A DNA stretch of 64,000 bases from Takifugu bimaculatus (lineage: Eukaryota; Chordata; Actinopteri; Tetraodontiformes; Tetraodontidae), in assembly GCA_004026145.2 (NCBI GenBank), contig CP034979.1, positions 7,837,480 through 7,901,479 on the forward strand, in the 5' to 3' direction. Below, piece by piece: positions 11,070-22,181 of this stretch. Made by a program: the position numbers and the translations under genes. Positions within the stretch are counted from its first letter, which is position 1. The number at the start of each line of letters is the position of its first letter. Below the pieces are notes generated by a model. That model was not told the DNA's origin and ran no database searches. It was given only the letters and a program-made list of their open reading frames with translations.

Positions 11070-12999
11070 TTGTAACAACACCGCAGATTCCAGGAAGGTC
11101 TGATAAGCTGGAAACCCCAAGAAAAACACCATGATTACGCGTCTCACCCTGCAGAGGAATGACAGCTCCTGAAGGTGCCGGCCCTCCGTCAGCCCCCGCG
11201 CTCCTCTGGTCCGAGGCGTCCGAGCCACCGCCTGGGCTCCGGAGCGGCCCGTCCTCCGAGCCGAGCTCCGCCTCGGCATCCCCTTGTAAGACCTGCGGGG
11301 AATCCTTCCCACCGGGAACGTCGGCAGTTGAGGAAGCCCGCGGCTCCGTCTGTTGGGTCCCGGCGATGGCTCCAGGGGGCTCCAGAGGGTCGGCGTCGGA
11401 AGCTTGGGTCCCGTTCCGCCGGCAGGACTCTGTCTCCTCCGGCGCCGTCTCAAGGCCGTCCCGTCCCGGACAGCGGCCCGGTGCCCCCTCGCAGCTCTGG
11501 GTCACCCACTGCTTCTCCCTGACCGGGTTCTTCTTCAGCACCAGCTTCAGAGGCCGCCCTGCCGCTTCCTTCTCTGCTCTTTTACGTCTTGGAACTTTGC
11601 GTTTTCGCCTCACACTTTGTCTCCTTTTCGCGCTCTTCGCAGTTTTGCGCCCGGGTGCCGGCGCCTCGCGCTCGTTAGCTAGCTTCAGCTGGCCGGAGAT
11701 CTGAACGCCACCTTCTTGATTCTTTCGGTTCTCCGGCGTTTGGGCGCCGACCGGCGGAGAAATGTTCAAATCTGACCGGCGTCCCTTCGGAGCCGGGGCC
11801 TCGTCCGTAATGGGTCCGGCCTCCTTTCCCACAGAGGTCATCGTTTTTAACTTTTTGCAGTAGGCGGCGCCGTTCTGAGCGACCGTTATCTTGTTCTCAA
11901 CCGTCAGCACCGTAAGATCCGAAGAATTCGACACTTTGCCGCCGTCCGACATCGGGTGGAGGTTTATCTCTTGAGGGACGTTTGACAAGACGCTTTTCAG
12001 GGCCTCGGTCCACTCGGGGTCACCGGTTTCCCCGGCGACAGACTTCATTAGGAACTCTTGGGTCTCCTCCAGCGTGGTGTGTGGGTCGGACAGATGGCAG
12101 TACTTGTCCAGGAATTCTCTCCCTGGCAGCGAGAGGCAGTCCTGGGTCAGCCAGCACATCTCCCGGACCGCGCTCCGCGTCAACCGAAGCTTCATCTTTG
12201 GGCTGGAATTATTTGGTTTCACCGCGGCGGGACGGACTCCCCCCGCCTTCGCCCTCGCCGGATCCCCTCCGGAGCAAATGTGGACAGCTCGGATGTCGTT
12301 ATTAATCAACAACTTGCGAGAGACCTCGTAGCTGCAGTGTTGACAGCGCAAAGTCCGAGCGGCTGCTTTGAGGACGAACTTGTCCGTCTCCTGCTTCCTC
12401 CCGTCCAGTGTCAAATGATGTGCATAGGCGTGTTCTAAAAAGAGTCCGACGTCGCCTGTGGAGAATTCCCGACATATTTTGCAGGAGTATTTGCCGTCCT
12501 GGAAGTGGTGCGCCGCCAGGTGCGCTCGGAACTCGGACCACGTGCGCTGGACGTTGTCCTCGCACACGGCACAGCTGGAAAAAGTGTCTTTGTGGCTCAA
12601 CAGGTGGACCTGAAGGTAGGAGAACTCGCCCGCGCTGAAGGTGCACATGTGACAGGAGAAGACCGGTGGGATTCCTGCGTGGTTCTCCTCAAAGTGTCCC
12701 ACCAGGTCTTTGGGAACATACTCCGCGCCGTCCCTGCACAGGGAGCACGTGAACCTGAGTGGATTTTCATTGTCGTTTGTCCTCTGCTGCGCTGCCTGGG
12801 GGGGCTTCTTTGATGAAGGCCACACTGTGCTCTTCTCCCACTCCTCCGCTATCTTCTTTGGTGTGTGCTTATCTCCGCCTTGCATAGTTGGGGGCTGACC
12901 GGCGGTTTTCCTGAGGCGGAACCGTCTGTGCCAACCTCTATTCTTCTTGTTGACGAGCCATTCGGGACCCCCCGTGGAGGTGACATCCACTGGATTCAT
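11065..12999 (-). CDS. ZNF518A: ZNF518A-like zinc-finger protein, main exon (644 aa)
   Basis: This is a nuclear C2H2 protein; ZNF518A/B family members are reported to associate with the G9a/GLP-type histone-methylation machinery. I start it at the ATG at 12999 (MNPVDVTSTGG) because a strong acceptor (tcctttcag) sits 14 bases upstream, at 13014-13020, so the longer open frame to 13404 is intron. Five degenerate C2H2-type fingers are visible at residues about 85-107, 116-136, 143-165, 173-195 and 219-240. A strongly basic segment (KRRQSVRRKRKVPRRKR) looks like a nuclear localisation signal. Human ZNF518A is roughly twice as long, so the fish protein has lost much of the middle. The frame ends at a TAA embedded in a minus-strand AATAAA. 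A donor-like CAGG/GTGAGA about 95 bases earlier (near 11146) suggests an alternative splice into the C-terminal piece at 10105-10711. Confidence 0.85.
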   Translation of the reverse strand: MNPVDVTSTGGPEWLVNKKNRGWHRRFRLRKTAGQPPTMQGGDKHTPKKIAEEWEKSTVWPSSKKPPQAAQQRTNDNENPLRFTCSLCRDGAEYVPKDLVGHFEENHAGIPPVFSCHMCTFSAGEFSYLQVHLLSHKDTFSSCAVCEDNVQRTWSEFRAHLAAHHFQDGKYSCKICREFSTGDVGLFLEHAYAHHLTLDGRKQETDKFVLKAAARTLRCQHCSYEVSRKLLINNDIRAVHICSGGDPARAKAGGVRPAAVKPNNSSPKMKLRLTRSAVREMCWLTQDCLSLPGREFLDKYCHLSDPHTTLEETQEFLMKSVAGETGDPEWTEALKSVLSNVPQEINLHPMSDGGKVSNSSDLTVLTVENKITVAQNGAAYCKKLKTMTSVGKEAGPITDEAPAPKGRRSDLNISPPVGAQTPENRKNQEGGVQISGQLKLANEREAPAPGRKTAKSAKRRQSVRRKRKVPRRKRAEKEAAGRPLKLVLKKNPVREKQWVTQSCEGAPGRCPGRDGLETAPEETESCRRNGTQASDADPLEPPGAIAGTQQTEPRASSTADVPGGKDSPQVLQGDAEAELGSEDGPLRSPGGGSDASDQRSAGADGGPAPSGAVIPLQGETRNHGVFLGVSSLSDLPGICGVVTK

Positions 13000-13499
13000 G
13001 GTTCCAGAGGTTTCTGAAAGGACAGGAGAACAGGAAGGGGGGGTTAAAAACACGCTCCTGGGGTCACTGCTAAAATGTAGAGTGCTTCTAGAACCACTCA
13101 AGGCAAAGCTAATGTGAGCATTTACGACATCAGACGGTTGTAAAGTGCTGCAACAACAACACACAGAAACATGGTGCAAGAGACAAGTTAAAAGGGGAAT
13201 AAATGATAATAATATGTGAGCCCAACACAGGAGAAAAACGGCCTTTTGTTGGGTTGGATCCAAGAGCCGTGGTGAGCCATGCTTCTCATGTTCTGCTCCC
13301 TCGGTCCCAGGTGAGTCCACAACTCCACCTGTTGCTGCGTAACGTGCGCCGCCTCTGTGTCGGTACCAGCGCCCCGCAGCCATGCGGGAGCTCTGACGCT
13401 CCAATAATTCACCTGGTGCACAACTGCGGGGGTCACCTGCTCACGCAAGTTTTAGAACTCAGCACGTCTGCGTGCGGAAAGTTTGAGGTTCCGTTTAGA

Positions 13500-14110
13500 A
13501 TCTGAGAAATGCGCGGGGAAGTGCGCGGAAAAAGCAGTTCGAGCGGCGCGTTAGTGGCTTAAAGCTGCGCCATTGTGCAGTTTGACTGGACCACAACAAA
13601 GTGATGATCCGCCTTCGCGACGAGCCGCTCGGGAGGCGCAAAGTTCGCGGAAAAACGAACCGACGCGTCGCCTCGTTCCTGCGTTTGCACAGCGAGCGCC
13701 GAAACGGAACCAAAGTCCGGGGACGGCGTCCGAAGGAGACGGGTTGACTGATTTGAATCGACGCGACGCGACCGGAGCTCACAAAGGCGAAAATAACTTA
13801 ACGTCGCGCGGGGGAAAAACCGCGTCGAAGTTCCGGCGCCGCGTTAAACGAGCCCAGCGCGGCGGCGTCGGTCCGGGCGGTCCGGGCGGCGCCGCCAGCG
13901 AGCCGCGGAGCCCGAGGTGGAGGCGCGGGCGCCTCGGTTTTTACCTTGTTCTTTTGTGGGGAGCTTGACAGCTCAGCGAGCGGCCGCCATGATGGTTTCA
14001 TACGGGGATTACAGCCCCTGAGCTGCTTTAGCCTTTAGCCTCCGACACAGAGCCTCCTCCCGGCCCGGCCCGGCCCGACCGGCCCGCTGCTCCACGCAAA
14101 CACCCGAGAG
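13500..14110 (-). promoter_or_regulatory. CpG-rich promoter region of ZNF518A
   Basis: About 600 bases are markedly GC- and CpG-rich (repeated GCGCGG, CGGCG and GGCCCGGCC), in contrast with the AT-richer DNA from 14120 on. It surrounds the inferred first exon, fitting a TATA-less CpG-island promoter. Confidence 0.65.
13945..14001 (-). other. ZNF518A: ZNF518A 5' untranslated exon (coding part of an upstream ORF)
   Basis: A clean donor AAG/GTAAAA occurs on the minus strand at 13945/13944. Upstream of it is an ATG at 14001 (MKPSWRPLAELSSS). Spliced to the acceptor at 13013, this frame continues for a few codons and ends in a TGA that overlaps the main ATG. It is therefore a short upstream ORF in the leader rather than an N-terminal extension. 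The true transcription start is not known. Confidence 0.5.
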
Positions 14111-16148
14111 ACCGCAGGGTCTGTCACGGCTGCATGTGTCCAAGTCCTGAGTGCTAATAAGAATATTAATAATTATAATAAGAATAATAACAATGGTGTC
14201 TGAATGAGGCCCCTGACCCCAGCATCAACTGGTGACCGGCTACATCCTCGACTTCTGTACAGGGGCTGCAGAAATCCTTAGAAATTTCATTTTTACTGGC
14301 AAATCCCCTCAAAAGCGACTCCATTATTGCATGTTGGCTGCTGCCTGGCTGAAACGGGGGTTGGGGGGGGATCTGTGCCCTGCAAAAATTCCCTTTTATT
14401 GCATTAATGTGATATTTAAAGCCACTGACCCTCAAAGCGCTAATGTAGGTTTGGGATTTGAGTCAATACACCCACGAGAGCTCGAGGTGCTTCCAAAAAG
14501 CTACATTCCCTTCACGGTGGTGTTTTGGCACTGGGGGGTGGGGTGGGGTGGTGGTGGGGGACTAGTGGTCTTTGCTGATAAGGACAAACGGTTGACAGCA
14601 AACGCTGCTCCTGTTGGACAAATGCTGCACAAGTGGAGGCCTGAGGGTCGTCACCCGTCCGTAGGGTCGTCACCCGTCCGTAAGGTCGTCACCCGTCCGT
14701 ATGGTCATCACCCGTCCGTAGGGTCGTCACCTCCATCTCAGGCCCGCACATGCAGTAACGTGCACAGGACGTGCACCTGAAGGGAGGATACAGGTGGAGC
14801 AGCTGACTGCAGCTACATCAACACCGCTGCTGCGTTGATACTCACTCATTCAAATGACAATCAAACTACTGGAATTCTAGAATTTGAATGTCACCCATGT
14901 ACGTCTTAAATGTATCGTTTTTAAATCGTCTAACTTGTTCAGTATTTTAGATGCGGCGTTAAAGAATATGATGCCTTCGTAGCAGCCTGATTGCTCATCT
15001 ATGAGGAAGAACGATGATGAGAAATGCAGCGATTGTAGGTTTTTATTTCCTATGTCCTGCTTATGGATCCTGGCTGCTTTAACCTGGTAATGTTGAATGT
15101 TCGATACCCAGAGAGCTCAAGTTGCTGAATGAGTTTCTAATAAAAGAGCGTAGGTTGCTCCTTGATATGCACCGCACAACCTTTGCACTTCCAAAAGCAA
15201 AGATCAGTATTTGCATCACAAATTGTTCGAAAAACAAACAAGAAAATCAATTGTTAAATCTGGAAAGGAGGTTGATTATTGTTGATTATCGATCATCTAT
15301 CTATCTATCTCAGCTATATTCAGCTAATTGTGTGCACTACTCCATATTTAGTTCAATATTGTGTCATTTGTCCTCATGAAATGCGTTCCTATCAGTTATA
15401 ATTTGCTGCTCTTTTGATATCTATTTAAATTCCTATTTGTCTTCTCTGCTGGCGGATCCTTTTCCCATCTTCTTCCGGTCCTTTTTCTTGTCTTAATCAT
15501 GTGGAGCATCAGTTAATAACTCTTTGATTCCAGAGGACTGACCAGAAGCTGATCCTTGTGTATTTATTGATCCTGACCTTTGATTGGTTGATAACATTTC
15601 CGTGTAATTGGCTGCGTAATTGCTGCTTTGTGGTGCAACGCAGAGCCGAAAATAAAAGATTTAAATATGTGTAACGTTCAATAAATGTGTATCAATACTT
15701 TCAAGCCCATGAAAGAGACCCAAGTGAGACATATGGTGCAGTATCAAAGTAAAAAGACCCATTTTACTGTGAGGCTTTTTTGTGGTCACTGGCAGTTCAT
15801 TTGTCCGGAAAGCTAGCGTTTCCGCTAGCCCCTGAACGCATCAGTCGCGTTTGCTGAACGCGATGAGAGCGAGCCAAGCATGTTGGGCTAGTTTGAAGTG
15901 AAGTTTAACTTCAGTGAAACGGCCTCAGATATTCACTACATGAGCCCATTGGGTGAGTCTCCCCTCCAGAGTGGACACCGTGGGTGGTTTGAGTGTCCGG
16001 GGACCCCCCGATAAGGCGTGCGTGTGAGGACCGAACGTGTCCGCTCCTCCTCGGCTAACTCAGCAGCTGCGGTCGCGTCGCATCATCACACGTTTCTTCT
16101 TCTGCAACCGGCTTTAACTCTCGGTGTGACTTGAAAACATGTCTTTCA
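14111..16148. other. Intergenic DNA between ZNF518A and CCNJ
   Basis: No coding exon was recognised. The CCNJ promoter and a non-coding first exon should lie near the right end, because the first coding exon is preceded by a splice-acceptor-like sequence (tctttcag) at 16142-16149. A GC-richer patch at about 15980-16090 is the best candidate. Confidence 0.5.
14645..14731. repeat. 19-bp tandem repeat (about 4.5 copies)
   Basis: The unit GGGTCGTCACCCGTCCGTA is repeated head to tail with single-base changes (first base varies G/A/T; one copy has CATCA). Confidence 0.95.
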
Positions 16149-16173
16149 GGACTTTTCCGAAGCGGCGTGTTAA

Positions 16174-17660
16174 ATGGAGCTGGAGGACCAATGGTGGACA
16201 GGACAACTGGCTGCAGACATCTACCAGGCGCTGCGCTACAAAGTGGGTGGATTGGAACTCGCGTTGCGTCTGTGTTGGGTTATAATTGAACCAGACTAGA
16301 GTAAAGTGGCTCAGTTTTCTTCTCCGCAGTTTCAACCTGAATATGTTGGTTTATTTGTTGTTTTTAGGAGCTCAAGTTGCCTCCTTACAAAGCCCAATCT
16401 CCTCAGCTCAGCTTGAGAAGATACTTTGCCGACCTTGTGGCCATTGTCAGCAACCACTTCCGGCTGTGTCCTGCAGCCAGACACCTGGCCGTCTACCTGC
16501 TGGACCTGTTCATGGACCGCTACAACGTCACGGTGCAGCAGCTTCACGTTGTCTCTCTCTCGTGTCTTCTCCTGGCCAGTAAGTCCACGTCCCGTCCACA
16601 GTCCAGCCGGCCTGCTCTTCGTCAAACGCTGAGACGACGCTGGTGCTTGTTGCAGGTAAATTCGAAGAGAGGGAGGACCGCGTGCCCAAACTGGAGACCC
16701 TGAACAACCTGGGCTGCATGAGCTCCATGAACCTGGTCTTGACCAAGCAGGGTTTGCTCCACATGGAGCTGCTGCTGCTGGAAACCTTCCAGTGGAACCT
16801 CTACCTGCCCACAGCTGCTCATTTCATCGACTACTACCTGTCTATTGCTGTCAGTGAAGGGGATCTCCATGATGGCTGGCCCATGACCTGCCTGGAGAAG
16901 ACCAAGTTATACCTGACCAAGTATGTGGATTACTTCCTGGAGGTCTCCTTGCAAGGTGAGTTGCAGTCCCCTACCTCGCTCCTCCTTCCCAGTGGCCTCC
17001 AGGCCCCACTTCCCTCCTGTACGTGTGCCGCTCCAGCTCCCTCTCTTATTCCGTTCCTTCCTACAGATCACGTCTTTTTGTGCTTTACTCCTTCGCTGGT
17101 GGCGGCTGCATGCGTGGCCTCGTCTCGCCTCGTCCTGCACCTGTCCCCCACATGGCCGCCCCGACTGCAGCTCCTGGCGGGCTACACGTGGGACAACCTG
17201 GTCGCCTGTGCTGAGAAGCTGCTCATGTATGTCCTGCTCTGTGTGTGCTTGTGCCAAGTTAGATAGAAATAATGCAACGGGCCGTTACAACCGCTTGTTC
17301 CTGGGTTCCAGCGCACACGACGGGGACGTCAAAGAGGCCCACAAACAGAAGAGCCAGCAGCCTGAGCAGCAGGGCCAGGCCGTGTACCACAGTTCAGGCC
17401 AGGCAGCCACTGTGGCTCAGTACCTGCACCGGTCTGGAGTGCAGTATCCCCAGCAGGCTCCACAGCCGGGCCTGGCCCAGAACCACAGGCCCGTCCCCTA
17501 CCTCAGCCACTCGGCAGCCAACCTGCACGCTCCTGCCGTCAGTCAGCACAGCGGCGTTCAGGCCCTCTCCTCCTCCCTGGACCTCAAGTCCAGCATCCCC
17601 AGCCGGGCCTACCAAGTCAGCATGCACTACAGCTGCGCAGCTCCCTGCTTTGACAGATGA
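16174..17660 (+). CDS. CCNJ: Cyclin J, complete, 5 coding exons, 362 aa
   Basis: This is a cyclin-fold protein of the cyclin J family; cell-cycle or CDK roles are known mostly from Drosophila CycJ. Coding exons are 16174-16242, 16368-16578, 16656-16955, 17067-17226 and 17312-17660. All junctions have GT/AG sites and the phases add up to 363 codons. The start MELEDQWWTGQLAADIYQAL matches vertebrate CCNJ. The cyclin box includes LRRYFADLVAIVSNHF, LLASKFEEREDRVPKLE and MELLLLETFQWNLYLPTAAH. A second cyclin fold follows (FTPSLVAAACVASSR, LAGYTWDNLVACAEKLL). The C-terminus is Gln/Pro/His-rich and ends SMHYSCAAPCFDR, like the human HYPCITPCFER end. Nothing suggests a defect. Confidence 0.97.
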
Positions 17661-18194
17661 TCGGTCAAGATTTTGTCATTTCTTTTCGTGAGAGCTGGTT
17701 TTTTTTTCCTCGAGTGGATCGGAACGCTCGGAGGGCTGATGGCGCTTTTAATTTAAAAGAGACTCGATGAGATCGCCGCGGCACTTTGGATCCTGGGCTA
17801 AGTGCAATGTGCAGAGTCTGCATGAAGTTTTCTGCTTTTTCTTTGTTTGAGGTGCGAGTGAACGTAGCAGGAGGCAGAGGTCGCGCCTCTACTCACGAGG
17901 GTTCCCTTATCGTTTAGCTACAGACCAAAAGAGTTGGATTATTTTGAAGCGGCTTCTCTCAGATGTTGGAATACCTCATGCGTGTAGCTTTCGCCTCAGT
18001 TCCTGGGCTGCGTGAAGGCCACTGGCGGCGGGGGACGCAGAAATGAGGATCCGTGTTGTGTTGATGAGGAGGATTTTGTTTTTCGAGTGTGGTGTGTAGG
18101 ACTAGGAAGGAGTGGAGCCTCTCTAGATACACGGTTGCTATGCAGAGAGAGAATGTTGCTCTTCTGTGGAGGGTTCCATGTCAGTGCTGCGCAC

Positions 18195-18200
18195 AATAAA
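18195..18200 (+). terminator. CCNJ polyadenylation signal AATAAA
   Basis: A canonical signal lies 535 bases after the CCNJ stop, with a second AATAAA a few bases on. The 3'UTR would end near 18215-18225. Confidence 0.75.
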
Positions 18201-18225
18201 AGTTTTAAATAAAATGCAGATCTGG

Positions 18226-21200
18226 GCGTCGAACCCCTGCTGTCTTATTTATTTCACACGGTGGACATTGAATGGGCACAATCACTATCTCCTTTCATTG
18301 AAATCACTACTACCAGTACACTTGCGTTTTTCCTCTAAACCATAAAAAATGATTCTAAAACTTGATAAAAAGTGATCTTAAAACAGATTAAAGTATTCCT
18401 GAGTAATATTGACTACAGAGAAAATGCTGACACGACTTACGTGAATCCCAGTATCCATATTCTGTGAGTTAATCTAACTGGTTCGGGTATGATGGAAGTT
18501 AATGGACTGGTTATAGTGGGATGGGGGGGGGCCCAGTGCTCACAGAGGAACAACAGAGAGACTCCTGACTGGGTAGTTAAACCTGCAACCTTTGTGCTGT
18601 GAGGCCACAGTTGTGACCACTGCACCAGATGGTGATGACGATGATGAAAGTTTAAAAAGCTGACTTGCGTAAGTGTAATAAAGATGGCCCCTAAACTCCT
18701 TTACCTCCACGTGTCAATTTACTCTTTCAATAAAGAATGAAATGACCCTCTAGGGCACTACATTAGTTCCAAAGTGGCTTGCGTAATTATATTGTTCACT
18801 AAAACTGTTCAATTAAGATAGACCAGTTAAAATAACACATCTGCTTCATAAATAAAGCAAAAATTATTAAACCGCTCCAACAGCAGATTAGCGTGTAATG
18901 CGTCTAATGGCCTGTAGGGGGCGGCGCAGGCCGCATATCTGTCGACGCTCTTATCTCAGGGGGCCCTCAGCTCAGCTCTGAGGCGTGTGTAACTTCAGAA
19001 ACACACACCATCACCATATTTCATGCTGAAGAGCCTCTTGCACGCAACATTGGGACTCTGCAGGAGGATCTATGAGCCAAGTCTGCTCCCTGGTCACGTT
19101 CCTGGTGGTACATGCATATTCAGGATGTCAGCTTCACTTATGCCCCCATCAAACCCAAACTCTTGATTATCATAACATTAAAGACAGCTACTGCTGAGAT
19201 GGTGGTCAGCGCTGCTGATAGACGGCAAACAGACAGAACAGTCATCCGCTCCCGACTCCTGCGCGTCATCGTGGTGCATTTACCAGAATAGTATTTCCGC
19301 TCTGACGTCTCACCCTGCAGAGCTTCCTGTGGAGGAGGAAGCAGACCGATGGAGCCGCTGGTGACGAGGCTTCTCCCCCCTCCACAACGCCGCTGTGCTC
19401 TTCCTGGAGGTGTGAGTTCAGTAGGAGGAGGATTTAGTGGAGACGGATCAGAACCACTGCTTTACTGACTGGGTCCTCTGTGTGGGTGCAGAGATCCACC
19501 CCACACGTGTGGAGGCCGTCCACCCTTTTCATTGACTTTGCAGTAAAAAGTTGACATTGTTGACTTGAATGATTCTGCTAAAGTGTCTTAGTAAATATAT
19601 ATCCAACACCCACCACCCATCTGCTCCTCCTCCCAAACAGATTTTTCCTTCTTTCAGAATTTATTCATGTAATAATTTGTCGGTTGTCACAGCGAGTAGA
19701 ACGAAGACGTGTGGTTTCCCTCACAAAGCAACAGATTTGGGCTCATTTACGGCTCATTTCTGCAAATGAGGATTATGTGTTTGACCTCCCAAGACGTCTA
19801 CGTGGGCTCTTCTCTTCTCTCAGAATGTCTCCCATCAGATGGGCTCTTCTGTCTCTTCTGAACGTGAGCATTTGTCATTGCGTGTGAAGCTCTTTCCAAA
19901 TAAAAGATGAGCGCTGATAAAAGCTGCAGCTGCAGGCAGCTAAGATAGATCCCACATCCTGGATGTGGCAGGTACGAAGAGCAGCACGTAGAAGAAATGT
20001 AATCTCTGAAGAAATGGCAGCGTTTTCCCTCTGTCTGCCTCCGGGCTTCTGGGCCTGGGTGGTGGCGGCCTTGGTGAGGACCATTCTAGTCACCGACATC
20101 ACGGGTGGGAGGTTTTTCTTCATAGCCACAAACACGCCCTCCTGTCTAGAGTAGCCTCTGTTCAACTCTGCTCCCGTCTCTCCTCGTGTGACTATTCTGC
20201 CTCAGTTATCAATAAGAAAGAACCATTTCAACCACTCCAGGCTTCTCTTCAAGGCCTTCGTAGCATTCAGCAGGAGCATTTTGTGAGGATCCAGATGTTT
20301 CTCCCAGTTTTTACAACCAATTCCTGTGAACGATCTACGACATTGAGATGTAAAAGAGCTTTTGTGGGCTGCTGACAGCAGAATCCACCTTTTGGCTGAA
20401 GGGAAAAACCTGCTGCCGGGACCCAGGTGTCCAACAAACCATTTGTGGGGAGTGTGAGGAACCTTGAAGACGCAGCAGAGCAAACACGTCACGGTCAAAC
20501 CCATTTTGTGGGAATACAAAGGTTACCTGAGTTGTGGTCCAGTAAAGTGAGGTAGTGAGGTGATAAAGTGTGGCTGTGGTTAATATTCCGGCCCATCGGG
20601 TCGGTAAAACGGGGCCATATGGAAGCAAAGAAACAGGTTTTATAGGACTCTCGCTGTGCGCACGCACGGTCCTCCAAACACTCGGCTTTTTTTAGACATT
20701 ACATAATGATGTTTCATCAGCCAAAATCCGAAAATGGACACAATGCTAACCACGTGGTGCTAACCTCATTTTAATATTGTTAATGCTGGATGCGCCGTGA
20801 CGTCATCAGGCCTCGACGAGCTTTGGTTGGAGAGCAGACTGTTCTCTTTCAACACCTGCCATCTTTCTCAACTGACTTCAGCTTCAGGGAGTTTTTGGCT
20901 AAGATTCAAATCGGGGAAAGATTCAAATCACAGACGTCAGGGCCTGCTTGGATATTCCAATAATAGGTTGCAACATGCTCTAAATCAGAAATCCAGATAT
21001 TCATCTTGATGAGGAAATGTCACCGACGCAGCTGCTGCTTCATTTCTTTTCAAATGAAACTGCCCCCACACACGATAGTGGCCCCTGTCAATGAAAATAA
21101 GAGCCGATTCTCCTGCATAAACAGCCGTAACAATCGAGGATGTTTTGATTAATTAGGACAGAGGCTCCCTTTAAAGAACGAAGGGACAAAACTTTATTAC

Positions 21201-21690
21201 CAGAGAAACGTAATTATTTAGGGCCCTCGTTGAATTCCGTTGTTCAGGGTCAAAAATAAATATTACACCTATATAAAATGAACACATATGCACATATTTG
21301 AAAAAAAAAAAATTTAAAAAGGGCACATTATAAATGGATAGTTGAGATGCTAATTGGATATTTAAGTCCCAGGTCTTTGCTTTGGTTAAAAGAACATTTC
21401 AGGATCATTGACTCGGATTTCACTTGAAATGAAAGCAATATCAGCAAATAATAATTAAAAAAAACAATCGTTGAGAAAAAGGAAGTTGAAACTGAAGATA
21501 ACAAAGGTGTCTAATTAGAGCTCAAATATTACCTGACTGGGGTGAACATCAGCAGACCCTCATAACCACCTGCTAAGATCTGTTGATGGGACATTTTAGG
21601 ATCGAAACTCAGTTCAAAGCCACGTAGGATCCAACGCGATCAAAGAGATCTGGGGTGGGGGGGGACAGGAACGCTCGCTTCGCCTTTCCA
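18226..21690. other. Intergenic DNA between CCNJ and BTAF1
   Basis: No coding exon was recognised in about 3.5 kb. One consensus CRE (TGACGTCA) sits at 20798-20805. A 50-base stretch at 18570-18625 (ctgcaacctttgtgctgtga ... gaccactgcacca) resembles a dispersed fish repeat, possibly a SINE or LINE tail, at low confidence. The right part (21100-21500) is AT-rich. Confidence 0.5.
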
Positions 21691-21715
21691 CTCTGCTCCC
21701 CTTTAAACGCGCGCT

Positions 21716-21804
21716 CTGATTGGCTGCCGCTCGCCCCTCTAGCCAATCAGCGTCCGCCTGCCATGGAGGAAGGAATAAATGCAAGATGGCCCCGCATATA
21801 AAAA
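21716..21804 (+). promoter_or_regulatory. BTAF1: BTAF1 core promoter: inverted CCAAT pair and TATA box
   Basis: A perfect 10-bp inverted repeat, CTGATTGGCT (21716-21725) and AGCCAATCAG (21741-21750), places two NF-Y (CCAAT) sites back to back with a 15-base spacer. About 47 bases on is TATAAAAA (21797-21804). Transcription would then start near 21825-21835, leaving a leader of about 350 bases to the ATG at 22182. Motif identity is direct; use is inferred. Confidence 0.7.
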
Positions 21805-22181
21805 CAGTCTTCTGGCTTCTCCTCGTCGTGCGCTTAAATAACTCTTTGTATCTTGTTAGGGTGAAATATTTATCTGCCGAGTCTTCCGAAGGTTAACGCG
21901 ACCTCCGGACTGATATGCGTCTAGTTTCTGGCGGTATTTTGTGTAGGAAAAGACAACGGGGACAAGTTTGAAGTCATGAATCGGTTGTGAACGCGGTGGA
22001 CTCACTCGGGGTGGTGCACTGGGCCCGGGCCTTGCTAGCCAGCGGTAGCCGCTAACTAGCTCATGACTACAGCGATATCTGCCTGTTTGGGAGCTTGAAA
22101 CGGCAGAGGCGGGGAGGGAAGCCGGCGAATACCCGTGGTTGTGTTGGATGAGGGACGTGAGCGGCCACACGGTAGCGGACC

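Noticed and set aside
13000..13404. N-terminal extension of the ZNF518A frame to 13404
   Set aside because: A strong splice acceptor at 13014-13020 and a family-like start at 12999 indicate that this part is intron.
18570..18625. tRNA gene suggested by tRNA-like wording of the sequence
   Set aside because: No complete A and B boxes or cloverleaf could be traced; it fits better a fragment of a dispersed repeat.
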